A stretch of DNA of 21,463 nucleotides from UBA1563 sp041667115 (GCA_041667115.1 JBAYFO010000064.1:1-21463), one strand, 5' to 3'. Positions 1 through 9,073 are shown, counted from the first letter of the stretch. Notes: generated by a model from the sequence alone, not told the origin. Program-made: numbers and translations.

Positions 1-218
1 CGATGATCGGGTATTTTCAATTATTTGCTGAACCTTATATCATGACGCAAGGTGGCCCATTAAATAAAACATTGAGTATTGTCCAGTATATGTACCAGGA
101 AGGATTTCGTTGGTGGAATATGGGGTACTCTGCGGCGATTGCATTCGTCTTATTCTTTATCATTTTTCTAGGCTCAATAATACAAACTCTCATTCAAAAG
201 AAATTGAAACACACTTGA
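1..218 (+). CDS. Sugar ABC transporter permease, MalF/UgpA type (C-terminal fragment)
   Basis: This is the last 72 or so residues of an inner-membrane permease subunit of a carbohydrate ABC importer; the 5' part lies before the window, so the ATG at position 3 is internal. The visible segment has the usual MalF/UgpA ending: a periplasmic stretch with MTQGGPLNKTL and YMYQEGFRWWNMGYSAA, then one hydrophobic helix (about AIAFVLFFIIFLGSIIQTLI) and a short basic cytoplasmic tail (QKKLKHT). The EAA loop that contacts the ATPase would lie upstream and cannot be checked. It is separated by one base from the next permease gene, so the two are surely co-translated partners of one heterodimeric channel. 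Substrate cannot be read from the sequence; the neighbours suggest gluco-oligosaccharides. Confidence 0.9.
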   Translation, partial: MIGYFQLFAEPYIMTQGGPLNKTLSIVQYMYQEGFRWWNMGYSAAIAFVLFFIIFLGSIIQTLIQKKLKHT

Positions 219-219
219 T

Positions 220-1029
220 ATGAAAAAAGTTTTTCTCTATCTTTTTCTAAGTATCTCGGGGATTTTAACAATCGCTCCATTTGTGTGGATGATCTCCGCT
301 TCGTTGATGGCAGATGGACATGCAAGTGTTTATCCACCAAGATTTTTTCCCGACGTATCAACATTGATTCAATATCAGACTTTGTTTACCCGCTTAAATG
401 CACTTTCAAATTTTATAAATAGTCTAATTCTTTCGGTCTTAGTTACTGCAGTATCGCTTTTGTTTAATTCCATGGCGGGATATGCATTTGCTAAATTCAG
501 GTTTCATGGCAAGGATAAATTGTTCACTATACTTTTGAGCTCGATGATTATTCCCGCGCAAGTTACAATGCTTCCACTCTTTTTGATGTTAAAATATATG
601 GGATTTATCAACACTTATATGGCTATTATCATTCCGGGTTTGGCAAATATTTTTGGGATATTTATGATACGGCAATACGCAGTTTCAATCCCGGATAGTC
701 TTCTCGAATCAGCAAGGATCGATGGGGCAACCGATTTTCAAATATATTGGAAAATTATTCTTCCCTTGTGCAAACCTATTTTGGTAACGCTTGCACTATT
801 TACTTTTTTGGGGACGTGGAATGATTTCCTTTGGCCATTGATAGTCCTTACCGATAATTCAATGTATACGCTTCCGGTAGCACTTGCAAACTTAATGGGA
901 GAGCATACAAAAGACCCCGAACTTATGATGGCTGGATCGGTTGTTACAATCATTCCTGTGGTCATAGTATTTCTAGCGCTGCAAAAATATTATATAAAAG
1001 GGATTATGATCGGGGGAGTGAAGGAATAA
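220..1029 (+). CDS. Sugar ABC transporter permease, MalG/UgpE/AraQ type
   Basis: Complete 269-residue inner-membrane permease, the normal length for the MalG/UgpE class. About six hydrophobic helices are visible, starting with residues 5-27. The cytoplasmic EAA coupling loop is at about residues 163-185, beginning ESARIDGA and ending in IILPLCKP; it docks onto the ATPase subunit. The segment NSMAGYAFAKFRF is also typical of the family. The start ATG follows the stop of the preceding permease by one base, so the pair forms one operon. No ATPase or solute-binding protein gene is in the window; the binding protein is probably upstream, and a shared MsmX-type ATPase encoded elsewhere is possible. 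The gene is followed by a 126-bp gap with operator-like sequences, so the CBM9 protein downstream may be a separate transcription unit of the same regulon. Substrate assignment to the glucan locus is inference from position only. Confidence 0.95.
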   Translation: MKKVFLYLFLSISGILTIAPFVWMISASLMADGHASVYPPRFFPDVSTLIQYQTLFTRLNALSNFINSLILSVLVTAVSLLFNSMAGYAFAKFRFHGKDKLFTILLSSMIIPAQVTMLPLFLMLKYMGFINTYMAIIIPGLANIFGIFMIRQYAVSIPDSLLESARIDGATDFQIYWKIILPLCKPILVTLALFTFLGTWNDFLWPLIVLTDNSMYTLPVALANLMGEHTKDPELMMAGSVVTIIPVVIVFLALQKYYIKGIMIGGVKE

Positions 1030-1039
1030 AAATCTTAAA

Positions 1040-1088
1040 CTGGTAAAAAAAATAATTGACAATTACCAGAAAAATAGAGAAATTACCA
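1040..1088. promoter_or_regulatory. Three copies of TTACCA/TGGTAA upstream of the CBM9 gene
   Basis: TGGTAA occurs at 1041-1046, and AATTACCA at 1061-1068 and again at 1081-1088, the two direct copies exactly 20 bp apart. The first two copies also form a 7-bp inverted repeat (CTGGTAA at 1040-1046, TTACCAG at 1063-1069). A TTGACA lies at 1056-1061, but no good -10 sits at normal distance. The spacing near two helical turns suggests a second regulator site or an RNA hairpin; function is unknown. Confidence 0.3.
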
Positions 1089-1095
1089 TCACAAA

Positions 1096-1109
1096 TGTAA
1101 ACGTTTACA
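1096..1109. promoter_or_regulatory. LacI-family operator palindrome
   Basis: TGTAAACGTTTACA is a perfect 14-bp palindrome with the central CG typical of operators bound by LacI/GalR-family repressors. It lies 46 bp before the start codon of the secreted CBM9-like protein, in the only sizeable gap of the carbohydrate locus before that gene. It probably controls the downstream cluster (CBM9 protein, TonB receptor, T9SS protein, barrel, glycosidase) in response to a sugar. The regulator gene is not in the window. Confidence 0.65.
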
Positions 1110-1155
1110 AATTGGCTTTGAAATTTTATATTAATAAAAATCAGAAGAGGTTCGT

Positions 1156-3039
1156 ATGAAAAAAAACATTCTATTTTTGCTTTTTCTTTTTGGTTTACTG
1201 GCATTTTTCCCAAGGATCAGTTATGCTCAAAATCAAACTAGAGAGGATGTTATCTGGGCTAGGTCCACGAATAACCCTATAACTTTGGACGGAGTACTTA
1301 ATGAACCTGATTGGGCAAAAGCTGATTCATTAAAAATTGAATATGGAAAAAGTGCAGGTTTACCTACAAGCGGTTGGCGTGCAGAACTTCAACCAGACGC
1401 TGTTACTGATCCGACACACGCGACAGTAAAATTTCTAATCTCAGGTAACTATTTATATTTGGGAGTTTCTATTCCCGATTCCTCCATTGGTGGAAAACCT
1501 GCATGGGCTGCCTGGGACGGGTTTTTAATGTCTATTAAAGATAAATCAGGTGACTATCGGCCAGCGGGAGCAATAGAATTTTTTTACTCATGGTGGTACG
1601 AATCTGTACCTGCCTACCTCAAACCTGGTTGTCCACCACGTTTTGTTGGGATTTATGGAAATTGGGTTGATACTGTCCGAACCGATTCACAAAGAGCAGT
1701 TTGGGATGCTGCCAGTGTAATTCATGGGAATTCCTGTGATAGTGGAACCGATACTTCCTGGGTTTTTGAAATGAAAATAGATATTACAAAATTGGGATAT
1801 GATGTTACTAATTCGGATGGCGATATTGTAATGTTGAATTTTAGTATTTGGGATGCAGATTTTTTATGGAGTGGAGATGCTTCACGATATAGTGTTACGA
1901 GAACGCACTGGCAGAGTCCATGGGGAAATGCGAACGGGAACAACGTTGGGCGGGTTCATATTAAGCCATCCATCACAGTCGATTCTCCAACCCTTCCAAT
2001 TATTCCGCCTGATGTTGTAATTCCAAACGCTGGAACTCTTGCATCACCAACGATTGATGGGGTATTGGATGAAAGTGTTTGGCAAGGCGCTTACACTTTT
2101 GATATCGCATGGAATGATGCAACAATTAGGAACACCTATCCGGGAGTAGGTCCATTCCAAAGCGGACAATATCAACCTGAACTAGTTGTTGGCAGCTTAC
2201 CTCCGATACTTGATCCTTCTTATGCAAAAGTGAAGATGTTCTTTAAGGACAACTTTCTGTATGTAGCCGCTGACGTTAATGATCAACTTGTTCAAGGTGT
2301 TTCGTCGTATGATGCGCTAGATGGTTTTTCATTACTGATAGGTGATAGAAAAGCTAAGAATGGAGAAGAAGTTATGGAATTTAGAACTTTGCGAGTTAAT
2401 TTTGATTCAACTGGTGCCGCGAAACCATTTGAATATTTAACTACATTAATTGATTCGGGAGGAACTGAAATCGCAACAAAGTTAAAGGGAGCCACCACTG
2501 TTAATGAGAACACAGATGTGGATGAAGGTTATACAATAGAAATGAAAATTGATTTAACAAAATTGGGATATTCAACTTCTCTGGATGACCATCTAATTTT
2601 CATGGGGGCTATGCTTTCGGATGGTGATTCATTTGATGATCAGACTGCAAATTATGGAACAAGAACCTGGTGGTTTAGAGAAAATGGTGGCGGCCCTGCC
2701 ACGCCGTGGGCTGTTTTAGATCCCAATACATTAGTTAGTGTAAAAGATCAAGCGCAGACATTTGTTCCTACTTCAATTGAGTTATATGGCAATTACCCGA
2801 ATCCTTTTAATCCATCAACAAAGATTAGCTATGCAATTCCACAAAATGGAAACGTAGCAATTGTTGTTTACAATAATTTGGGACAAGAAGTTACCCGTTT
2901 GAATTTTAACGGACAATCTGCAGGAAAGCATGAAATATCCTTTGATGCCGCCGGGTTATCGACCGGTGTTTATTTCTACCAAATTAAATTAAATGACCGA
3001 TTTGGAAGTCAAGTTGGGAAATTGATATTATTAAAATAA
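1156..3039 (+). CDS. Secreted protein with two CBM9-like domains and a T9SS sorting domain
   Basis: A 627-residue exported protein without a recognisable catalytic domain. A signal peptide occupies residues 1-24 (basic MKK, hydrophobic core, ISYAQ cleavage region). Two related CBM9-like (DOMON-fold) domains follow, at about residues 33-270 and 288-530. Each opens with a similar ITLDGVLNEPDW or TIDGVLDESVWQ strand, and each has a MKIDLTKLGY-like motif. The last 90 residues, from about 538, form a type A T9SS sorting domain with NYPNPFNPSTKISYAIP at 546, then VVYNNLGQEVTRL and GVYFYQIKL, ending in KLILLK. It should be exported through the type IX system and held at the outer surface, where it binds glycan; CBM9 domains of known proteins bind chain ends. 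The start has a good ribosome site (AAGAGG). A terminator hairpin follows, which may lower expression of the receptor gene relative to this one. Confidence 0.88.
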   Translation: MKKNILFLLFLFGLLAFFPRISYAQNQTREDVIWARSTNNPITLDGVLNEPDWAKADSLKIEYGKSAGLPTSGWRAELQPDAVTDPTHATVKFLISGNYLYLGVSIPDSSIGGKPAWAAWDGFLMSIKDKSGDYRPAGAIEFFYSWWYESVPAYLKPGCPPRFVGIYGNWVDTVRTDSQRAVWDAASVIHGNSCDSGTDTSWVFEMKIDITKLGYDVTNSDGDIVMLNFSIWDADFLWSGDASRYSVTRTHWQSPWGNANGNNVGRVHIKPSITVDSPTLPIIPPDVVIPNAGTLASPTIDGVLDESVWQGAYTFDIAWNDATIRNTYPGVGPFQSGQYQPELVVGSLPPILDPSYAKVKMFFKDNFLYVAADVNDQLVQGVSSYDALDGFSLLIGDRKAKNGEEVMEFRTLRVNFDSTGAAKPFEYLTTLIDSGGTEIATKLKGATTVNENTDVDEGYTIEMKIDLTKLGYSTSLDDHLIFMGAMLSDGDSFDDQTANYGTRTWWFRENGGGPATPWAVLDPNTLVSVKDQAQTFVPTSIELYGNYPNPFNPSTKISYAIPQNGNVAIVVYNNLGQEVTRLNFNGQSAGKHEISFDAAGLSTGVYFYQIKLNDRFGSQVGKLILLK

Positions 3040-3050
3040 AAATGAGTGAG

Positions 3051-3079
3051 AAGAGTGGCTTTGTGCCACTCTTTCATTT
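3051..3079 (+). terminator. Hairpin terminator or attenuator after the CBM9 gene
   Basis: A perfect 9-bp stem, AAGAGTGGC at 3051-3059 and GCCACTCTT at 3065-3073, encloses a 5-base loop and is followed by a short T-rich tail. It begins 12 bp after the CBM9 stop codon and sits before the TonB receptor gene on the same strand. It probably ends or attenuates transcription, giving more CBM9 transcript than receptor transcript. Confidence 0.7.
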
Positions 3080-3129
3080 AGAAGATATCAATAAAGAATA
3101 ACTAGTGGATTTTTAACATTGGAGTAGGT

Positions 3130-5781
3130 ATGAGAAATAAATGTCTGTTCACTCCTTTCAAGAACATTTTTGCTGTACTGTTTTTTCTCTTTTCATCATT
3201 TTTATTTTCTCAAACTCCGGGAAAGTTATCCGGACGGGTAATTGATGGAGAAGGGAATGCGTTGATTGGAGCGAATGTTGTGTTGGATGGAACCACTCAA
3301 GGCGCATCAACTGATTTAGACGGCTATTATGCTATCTTAAATATCCGTACCGGTACGTACAAAGTTCATTTCCGATATGTTGGGTACCAATCTCAAGTTG
3401 TAGAAAATGTTAAAATCAATGCCGACCAGACAACCAAACTCAATGCAACACTCCAATCTCAAGCAGTGCAAACGGAAGAAGTTGTTGTAGTTGCAAAGAA
3501 ACCTATTGTTGAGGTTAATCAAACAAGCGCCATTTCTACTATAAATAAGGATGAAATGGCAAATCTTCCGGTTCAAGGATTAAGTGAAATTGTTAACCTG
3601 CAAGCGGGAGTTGTTGATGGACATTTCCGCGGTGGAAGAATTGGTGAAGTCCAGTACCAGGTAGACGGTGTAACGGTAAACAACCCTTATGATAATTCAT
3701 CAACGCTTTCTTTAGACCGTTCGGTGCTACAGGAAGTGCAGGTAATCAGCGGAACTTTCGATGCAAAATATGGACAGGCGATGTCCGGTGTTGTAAATGC
3801 GATTCTTAAAAGTGGAAGCGACAAGTTTGAGTGGTCGACAGAACTTTACGGAGGTGATTATTTTACTACAGATAAGAATCGATATCCGCATAACAATTCT
3901 TTCACTCCAACTACCATTCAAAATTATCAGATAACACTAAGTGGTCCAACTTATTTGCCGCAGACAACTTTTTTTATCAGCGGGAGAAGATTCTTAAATA
4001 GCGGCTATCTTTTTGGCGAGAGGAGATTTGTTCCAACAGATTCAAGCAATTTTGAAACCCGTACGTTTCATCCAACAGGAGATGGAAAACTTATTCCAAT
4101 GCAAACGTACAAAGAGTGGAGCGGACAAATAAAACTTTCTAATCAATCGTTCTCCGGTTTTCAAATTGCGTATCAAGCAAATCTTAATAAAATTGAAAGA
4201 ACAAACTATAATACGTTTTACATTCTTAATCCTGAAGGGATAAAAACAAACACCACTTATTCGTTAACCCATGGATTCGGTTTAACACAAACGTTATCGG
4301 ATAATATGTTTTATAAATTGAATCTCCGGCAAAATATTTTTGACTACAAAGATATGAAGTATGAAAGTCTTTACGATCCCCGCTATTATCAAGCCGGTGA
4401 ACCGAAAGGGGACGCAAATTATGAAAACGGTGCAGCCGTGCAAGGTGTAGATCTTGGAAGATTTATTCAAAAAACAAACGCGCTAATTTTAAAAGGTGAT
4501 TATACCTGGCAAGTTTCGCGTGCAAACATGATCGAACTTGGCGTAGAAGGACAAACTTCAAACATCCAGTTTGGTCCTCCCGGATTTATTGTTTCAACTT
4601 TTGATTCAGTATCCGGAAAGCAGATTTTACAGCCAAGAGAAAATTTATTAAGAACACCCGGAGTGCAAAATTATTTCCCAAAACAATTTGCGTCTTATGC
4701 ACAAGATAAAGTTGAGTGGGGTGATCTGGTTCTGCGCGCAGGTTTCCGTTTTGAATATTTTGATGCCGACACGTACGTACCTAGTGATTTTCAAAATCCT
4801 GCAAATGCAATTTCCGGCGCACCGAAATCAGTACCACAAAAAACAACAAAAAAATATGCGATAGCACCGCGCCTTGGTTTTAGTTTTCCGCTAACCGACG
4901 TTTCCTCCATCTATTTTTCGTACGGTCATTTTTACCAGATGCCTGGCTTAGGTCTGCTGTACAACAATGCGGATTATTCCATTCTTGATGAACTTCAAGC
5001 AGGGTTAGATCGATACGACGTAATGGGAAACCCTGATTTGAATCCCGAAAAAACCATTCAGTATGAATTCGGTTTTAAGCAAGCGATCGGAAATGCATTT
5101 GGATTAGAGATGACTTTTTTCTACAAAGATATTCGTGATTTACTCGGTGTTCAATTCATTGAGACGTATGCCGCAGCAAAATATTCAAAATTTACAAATG
5201 TAGATTTTGGTAGTGTCTCCGGTTTAACCATCTCTCTTTCTCAGCGGGAAATAGGATACTTAAGTACAACGCTAGATTACACTCTTCAATTTGCACAAGG
5301 AAATTCGAGTGATCCGAGTGAGACTGCTAATCGCGCAGCATCCGGTAAAGATTCACGTCCACGTGATATTCCATTTGGATGGGATCAAAGGCATACGTTG
5401 AATGCAACGGCGATCTGGTTTGTACCGGAAGACTATTCAATTGGAGCAATTATAAAATTTGGAAGCGGGCAGCCATATACACCGGAAATCGGAACCGGTT
5501 TCGGAGCTGATCTCGAAACAAACTCAGGCAGAAAATCCAGCTTTGTGTTAGTTGATATTCGTGCGGAAAAGTATTTCACACTCTTTGACGTTGAGATGAG
5601 TTTGTTCGCAAGAGTATTCAATCTATTAAACGCGAATTCTGCTAACGGATTTGTCTTTGCTTCTACCGGAAGCCCGGACTATGCGTTGAATCCCTCACAA
5701 AATATTACCCAACTACTAAATCCATCGCGGTTTCAAGAACCACGCCGTATTGAATTTGGTATTTCTTTGAGGAGTAAATAA
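3130..5781 (+). CDS. TonB-dependent outer-membrane receptor with carboxypeptidase-regulatory-like domain
   Basis: An 883-residue outer-membrane transporter that would bring glycan fragments into the periplasm using TonB/ExbBD energy. A signal peptide (residues 1-27, ending FLFSQ) is followed by an N-terminal carboxypeptidase-regulatory-like beta domain (about 31-110, with GRVIDGEGNALIGANV and GYYAILNIRTGTYKV). A TonB-box-like TEEVVVVA lies at 115-122, and a plug domain at about 125-235 carries the YQVDGVTVNNPYDNSS and GTFDAKYGQAMSGVVN motifs. The rest is a 22-strand-type barrel with conserved blocks such as FSYGHFYQMPG and GNPDLNPEKTIQYEFG. A GGAG ribosome site precedes the ATG. Two bases separate its stop from the next gene. 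It resembles SusC-like receptors in layout, but no SusD-like partner is encoded beside it. The substrate is inferred from the adjacent GH144-like enzyme. Confidence 0.93.
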   Translation: MRNKCLFTPFKNIFAVLFFLFSSFLFSQTPGKLSGRVIDGEGNALIGANVVLDGTTQGASTDLDGYYAILNIRTGTYKVHFRYVGYQSQVVENVKINADQTTKLNATLQSQAVQTEEVVVVAKKPIVEVNQTSAISTINKDEMANLPVQGLSEIVNLQAGVVDGHFRGGRIGEVQYQVDGVTVNNPYDNSSTLSLDRSVLQEVQVISGTFDAKYGQAMSGVVNAILKSGSDKFEWSTELYGGDYFTTDKNRYPHNNSFTPTTIQNYQITLSGPTYLPQTTFFISGRRFLNSGYLFGERRFVPTDSSNFETRTFHPTGDGKLIPMQTYKEWSGQIKLSNQSFSGFQIAYQANLNKIERTNYNTFYILNPEGIKTNTTYSLTHGFGLTQTLSDNMFYKLNLRQNIFDYKDMKYESLYDPRYYQAGEPKGDANYENGAAVQGVDLGRFIQKTNALILKGDYTWQVSRANMIELGVEGQTSNIQFGPPGFIVSTFDSVSGKQILQPRENLLRTPGVQNYFPKQFASYAQDKVEWGDLVLRAGFRFEYFDADTYVPSDFQNPANAISGAPKSVPQKTTKKYAIAPRLGFSFPLTDVSSIYFSYGHFYQMPGLGLLYNNADYSILDELQAGLDRYDVMGNPDLNPEKTIQYEFGFKQAIGNAFGLEMTFFYKDIRDLLGVQFIETYAAAKYSKFTNVDFGSVSGLTISLSQREIGYLSTTLDYTLQFAQGNSSDPSETANRAASGKDSRPRDIPFGWDQRHTLNATAIWFVPEDYSIGAIIKFGSGQPYTPEIGTGFGADLETNSGRKSSFVLVDIRAEKYFTLFDVEMSLFARVFNLLNANSANGFVFASTGSPDYALNPSQNITQLLNPSRFQEPRRIEFGISLRSK

Positions 5782-5783
5782 TA

Positions 5784-8700
5784 ATGAAAACAATATCACA
5801 AAAAACTTTTTTCCCGCGTATGAAAATTGCAAACAGCGTTTACTCCTTACTTTTAATTTTCTTAATTATAAATGGTTCCTTGCAAGGGCAAACACTCCAA
5901 CCGATTGTCTCCGATTCGTTGCGAGGGAGAGCAGATGCCGAACGCCAGGGAACGCATGATGCAAATAATATCCGTACACTTTTTTATAATTATGGAATGG
6001 TAGGCGATTATCCTGCCGATCCGCTGCGGGTTGATTTGAGTATTTTCCATTCTGTTGAAGTACCAAAAGGCTCCGGTGAAAACTATAGTGATGGAACGAC
6101 CCCATTTGTTCTCTCAAAAATTACTCAACGTTCCGGATCAACTGCCTACATAATGGAAACCGGTTACAGAGAACGGCAGGGGACAAGTCCGGCACACAAC
6201 AGAGTGATGCGGTTTGAACCGCGACCGGGCTACTTTCAACCCGATCCAAACATCAATAAAGGAAGATCGGTTGCAATGAGCAATGACCCTCGAACATGGC
6301 CGGATCAATGGATTGATAAACTTACAGATGGGTTCGATCCCGGCTGGAGTGGTTCGTGGAACGGCTATTTTGGGAAAAGATCAGATGTCGCCGATCAGGA
6401 AAGTTTTGTTGTTTATGATGATCAATATTATGATGCCTGGAATTATTATCCAGACAGCCGTGATGAAACAAGGCGAGGGCTTGGGCTGCGTGTTGAACAG
6501 CGCGGTTTTCAATGGGCAAATCCGCAAGCCGGGAATGTTATCTTCTTTCATTATGATATTGCGAATGAAGGAACAACCAACTATGATGACAATATCATTT
6601 TTGGTTTGTACATGGACTCCGGTGTTGGTGGTTCAGGTACTGGAAAAGATGGCGTTCCCGAATCGGATGATGACAATGCTTACTTCGATAAAACAATCGG
6701 TTTGAATTTAGTTTACACATGGGATAAGAACGGGAACGGTATGGTTGGCCCTACCGGCTATTTAGGCTATTCTTATATGGAAACTCCTGGTAATGAATTT
6801 GATGGTATTGATAATGATGACGATGGAATTACGGATGAATCAAGAACTAGTGGACCGGGACAAAAAATTGTTGGGCAACAAGCTATAATGGATTATGTTA
6901 AAGCTCATTATGATGTCGCAAAATTTGAAATCTATTACAATAAAATTGAAACGATGCCGGCATATCAGGCTGGTGTTTGGTTTACCGGTGATGAAGATAT
7001 GGATTGGGTTGCAGAATTTCATGATACCGGTGAAGACGGAATTTTCGGAACCAATGACCCGGGAGAAAAAGATGGTATCCCGACTAAAGGAGAAACGAAT
7101 TTTGATAAAACCGATATCGATGAATCGGACCAAATTGGATTGACTGGTTTTAAAATGAATAGAATCAAAGCCGGAAACGATAACCCGAATAAAGAGGTTG
7201 ATAATATTGTTTTCTTCGATGACGGTAAAGAATGGCCTAAGAGGTTGTACAATATTTTTTCAAATCCCGATAGTTCATTTGATAAAAACTTAATGGTTTT
7301 AAATTATAATATCGGTTTTCTATTTGCTTCCGGTCCTTTTAAGCTAAAAGCTGGAAATACCGAGAGATTCAGCCTTGCGCTTGGTTTTGGTGCCAACCTG
7401 CGTGAATTAAGAAACACAACTAAAGTGGTTCAACAAATTTATAAAGCGAATTATCAATTTGCGATACCTCCTCCAACACCTACACTTAGCGCTTATGCCG
7501 GAGATCATTTTGTTACGCTAACCTGGGATAATGCTTCTGAAAAAGCGTTTGATCCAATAACTCTGAATAATGATTTTGAAGGCTACCGGATTTACCGAAG
7601 TACTGATCCGGCTTTTCTCGACCCTCAAGTTATTTATACCGGAACCGGCAGCGGTCCGATGGGGAAAGGTAAATGGTTAAAACAATTTGATTTAAAAAAC
7701 GAGTACGAAGGATACTCAAAAAATACGATTGATGGTGTCGCGTTTTTTCTAGGAGAAAATACCGGGCTTACTCATACTTATACAGATTCAACTGTTATAA
7801 ATGGGCAGAGATATTTTTACGGGTTAACGTCTTATGATCGCGGTGTTGATTCAATTGATATTTATCCTTCCGAGAATTCAATCACCGTTAGTCAGACTTT
7901 ACGTGGTGGTACCATTCTTGCTAAAAATGTTGTTGAAGTTTATCCTAACCCACCGGTTGCGGGTTATACACCGGCTTCGGCATTTGATGTAATTCACGAT
8001 CAAGGTACAGGTTTTGGAACAGCTGCAATTCAAATAAAAAATTCCGAACAAGTTCCCGACGGACATTCATTTAAAATTATTTTTTCGGGTGCTGCAGATA
8101 GCGTTAAAGCGCAATATTACTCTTTAATTGATGCAACCACAAGCGATACGTTATTTACAAACGGGAATGATTTTGATGGAGAAGGAATCGGATTAGTTAG
8201 CAATGGTATTTTACCGGTTTTTTCAACAGTGGATGAAATACAATATGATTCTGCAAAAACCGGGTTTACTTCTTCAAGTCAAACTGATCTAAAACTGACT
8301 TATAAATATGGAAGCAGTGTTTCGATTAGGCAAAGAAGAATTTCTTTCCCGGAAAACTTAGAAATTATTTTTGATGATGCCCCGATTGATACTTCAAGGG
8401 CGCAAGTTGGCTTACCGGCTGTAGCGACAAAATTTAAGGTCGTGGCAAAGACAGATTCCGGTGATGTGAAGATGAAATTCACGTTCAGAGATCTTAATAA
8501 ATCGGGAACAATAGATTCGGTTGGTGAATACATAAATGTTATGACCTCAACTTTTGATAAACCTACAACTCCACGGGACACCTGGCGTTTTGATGTTGAT
8601 AATTCTCAACCGACTATTTCAACTCCACCGAAAAAAGGAGATGTCTACGAGATGGTGTTGAAGATTCCATTTTCTCCAAAGGATGTTTTTGTTTTCAAAA

Positions 8701-9059
8701 CTTCCGGACAAAAAGTCGATAATTCGAAAGCCGAAAATGATTATAACAAAAAACCGTACGTCGTTCCAAATCCTTACGTTGGAGCTGCTAGTTTTGAACC
8801 GCAGAGGTTTGCAGTTTCGGGAAGGGGAGAAAGGAAGATTGAATTTCGTAATCTGCCGGACCTTGCTACCATCCGTATTTTTACGGTAAATGGTGAACTT
8901 GTACAAACGCTACAGCACGACGGAAATATTACAAAGGGAATTGTTTCATGGGATTTACGTTCAAAAGATAATTTGGAAGTAGCTCCCGGGCTTTACATTT
9001 TCCATGTCACTTCACCACAACTTGCTGATTACATCGGCAAATTTGCAATAATTAAATAA
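5784..9059 (+). CDS. Large secreted T9SS-sorted protein with Asp-rich loops and FnIII-like module
   Basis: A 1091-residue exported protein of unknown function, translated two bases after the TonB receptor. A signal-peptide-like hydrophobic segment lies at about residues 18-35. The first half contains several Asp/Gly-rich stretches that look like calcium-binding loops: near 278-302, 339-354 (with GIDNDDDGITDES) and 414-449. A fibronectin-III-like module begins near 563 (LSAYAGDHFVTLTWD, then GYRIYRSTDP). The C-terminal 100 residues, from KPYVVPNPY at about 989, form a T9SS-type sorting domain with IRIFTVNGELVQTL and APGLYIFHV. No catalytic motif is recognised. Its place between the receptor and the PorV-like barrel suggests a surface lipoprotein-like partner of the receptor, filling the role that SusD plays elsewhere; that is inference. 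The ATG at 5784 has a GAGGAG site 9 bases upstream, whereas the in-frame ATG at 5820 has none. Confidence 0.82.
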   Translation: MKTISQKTFFPRMKIANSVYSLLLIFLIINGSLQGQTLQPIVSDSLRGRADAERQGTHDANNIRTLFYNYGMVGDYPADPLRVDLSIFHSVEVPKGSGENYSDGTTPFVLSKITQRSGSTAYIMETGYRERQGTSPAHNRVMRFEPRPGYFQPDPNINKGRSVAMSNDPRTWPDQWIDKLTDGFDPGWSGSWNGYFGKRSDVADQESFVVYDDQYYDAWNYYPDSRDETRRGLGLRVEQRGFQWANPQAGNVIFFHYDIANEGTTNYDDNIIFGLYMDSGVGGSGTGKDGVPESDDDNAYFDKTIGLNLVYTWDKNGNGMVGPTGYLGYSYMETPGNEFDGIDNDDDGITDESRTSGPGQKIVGQQAIMDYVKAHYDVAKFEIYYNKIETMPAYQAGVWFTGDEDMDWVAEFHDTGEDGIFGTNDPGEKDGIPTKGETNFDKTDIDESDQIGLTGFKMNRIKAGNDNPNKEVDNIVFFDDGKEWPKRLYNIFSNPDSSFDKNLMVLNYNIGFLFASGPFKLKAGNTERFSLALGFGANLRELRNTTKVVQQIYKANYQFAIPPPTPTLSAYAGDHFVTLTWDNASEKAFDPITLNNDFEGYRIYRSTDPAFLDPQVIYTGTGSGPMGKGKWLKQFDLKNEYEGYSKNTIDGVAFFLGENTGLTHTYTDSTVINGQRYFYGLTSYDRGVDSIDIYPSENSITVSQTLRGGTILAKNVVEVYPNPPVAGYTPASAFDVIHDQGTGFGTAAIQIKNSEQVPDGHSFKIIFSGAADSVKAQYYSLIDATTSDTLFTNGNDFDGEGIGLVSNGILPVFSTVDEIQYDSAKTGFTSSSQTDLKLTYKYGSSVSIRQRRISFPENLEIIFDDAPIDTSRAQVGLPAVATKFKVVAKTDSGDVKMKFTFRDLNKSGTIDSVGEYINVMTSTFDKPTTPRDTWRFDVDNSQPTISTPPKKGDVYEMVLKIPFSPKDVFVFKTSGQKVDNSKAENDYNKKPYVVPNPYVGAASFEPQRFAVSGRGERKIEFRNLPDLATIRIFTVNGELVQTLQHDGNITKGIVSWDLRSKDNLEVAPGLYIFHVTSPQLADYIGKFAIIK

Positions 9060-9063
9060 CGGC

Positions 9064-9068
9064 GGTGA
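9064..9068 (+). promoter_or_regulatory. Ribosome binding site deciding the PorV-like start
   Basis: GGTGA lies five bases before the ATG at 9074. The in-frame GTG at 9065, which would add three residues, overlaps this site and has no Shine-Dalgarno of its own. The ATG at 9074 begins a clean signal peptide, so it is preferred. Confidence 0.6.
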
Positions 9069-9073
9069 TTAAG

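Noticed and set aside
1056..1061. TTGACA as a sigma70 -35 element
   Set aside because: No acceptable -10 box is found 16-19 bp downstream; the match is likely chance.
3130..5781. Calling the TonB receptor SusC
   Set aside because: It has the same domain layout, but there is no SusD gene beside it, and the broader TonB-receptor name is safer.
6283..6705. 140-codon + strand open frame
   Set aside because: It lies fully inside the 1091-residue T9SS protein in another frame, with no ribosome site and unlikely residue composition.
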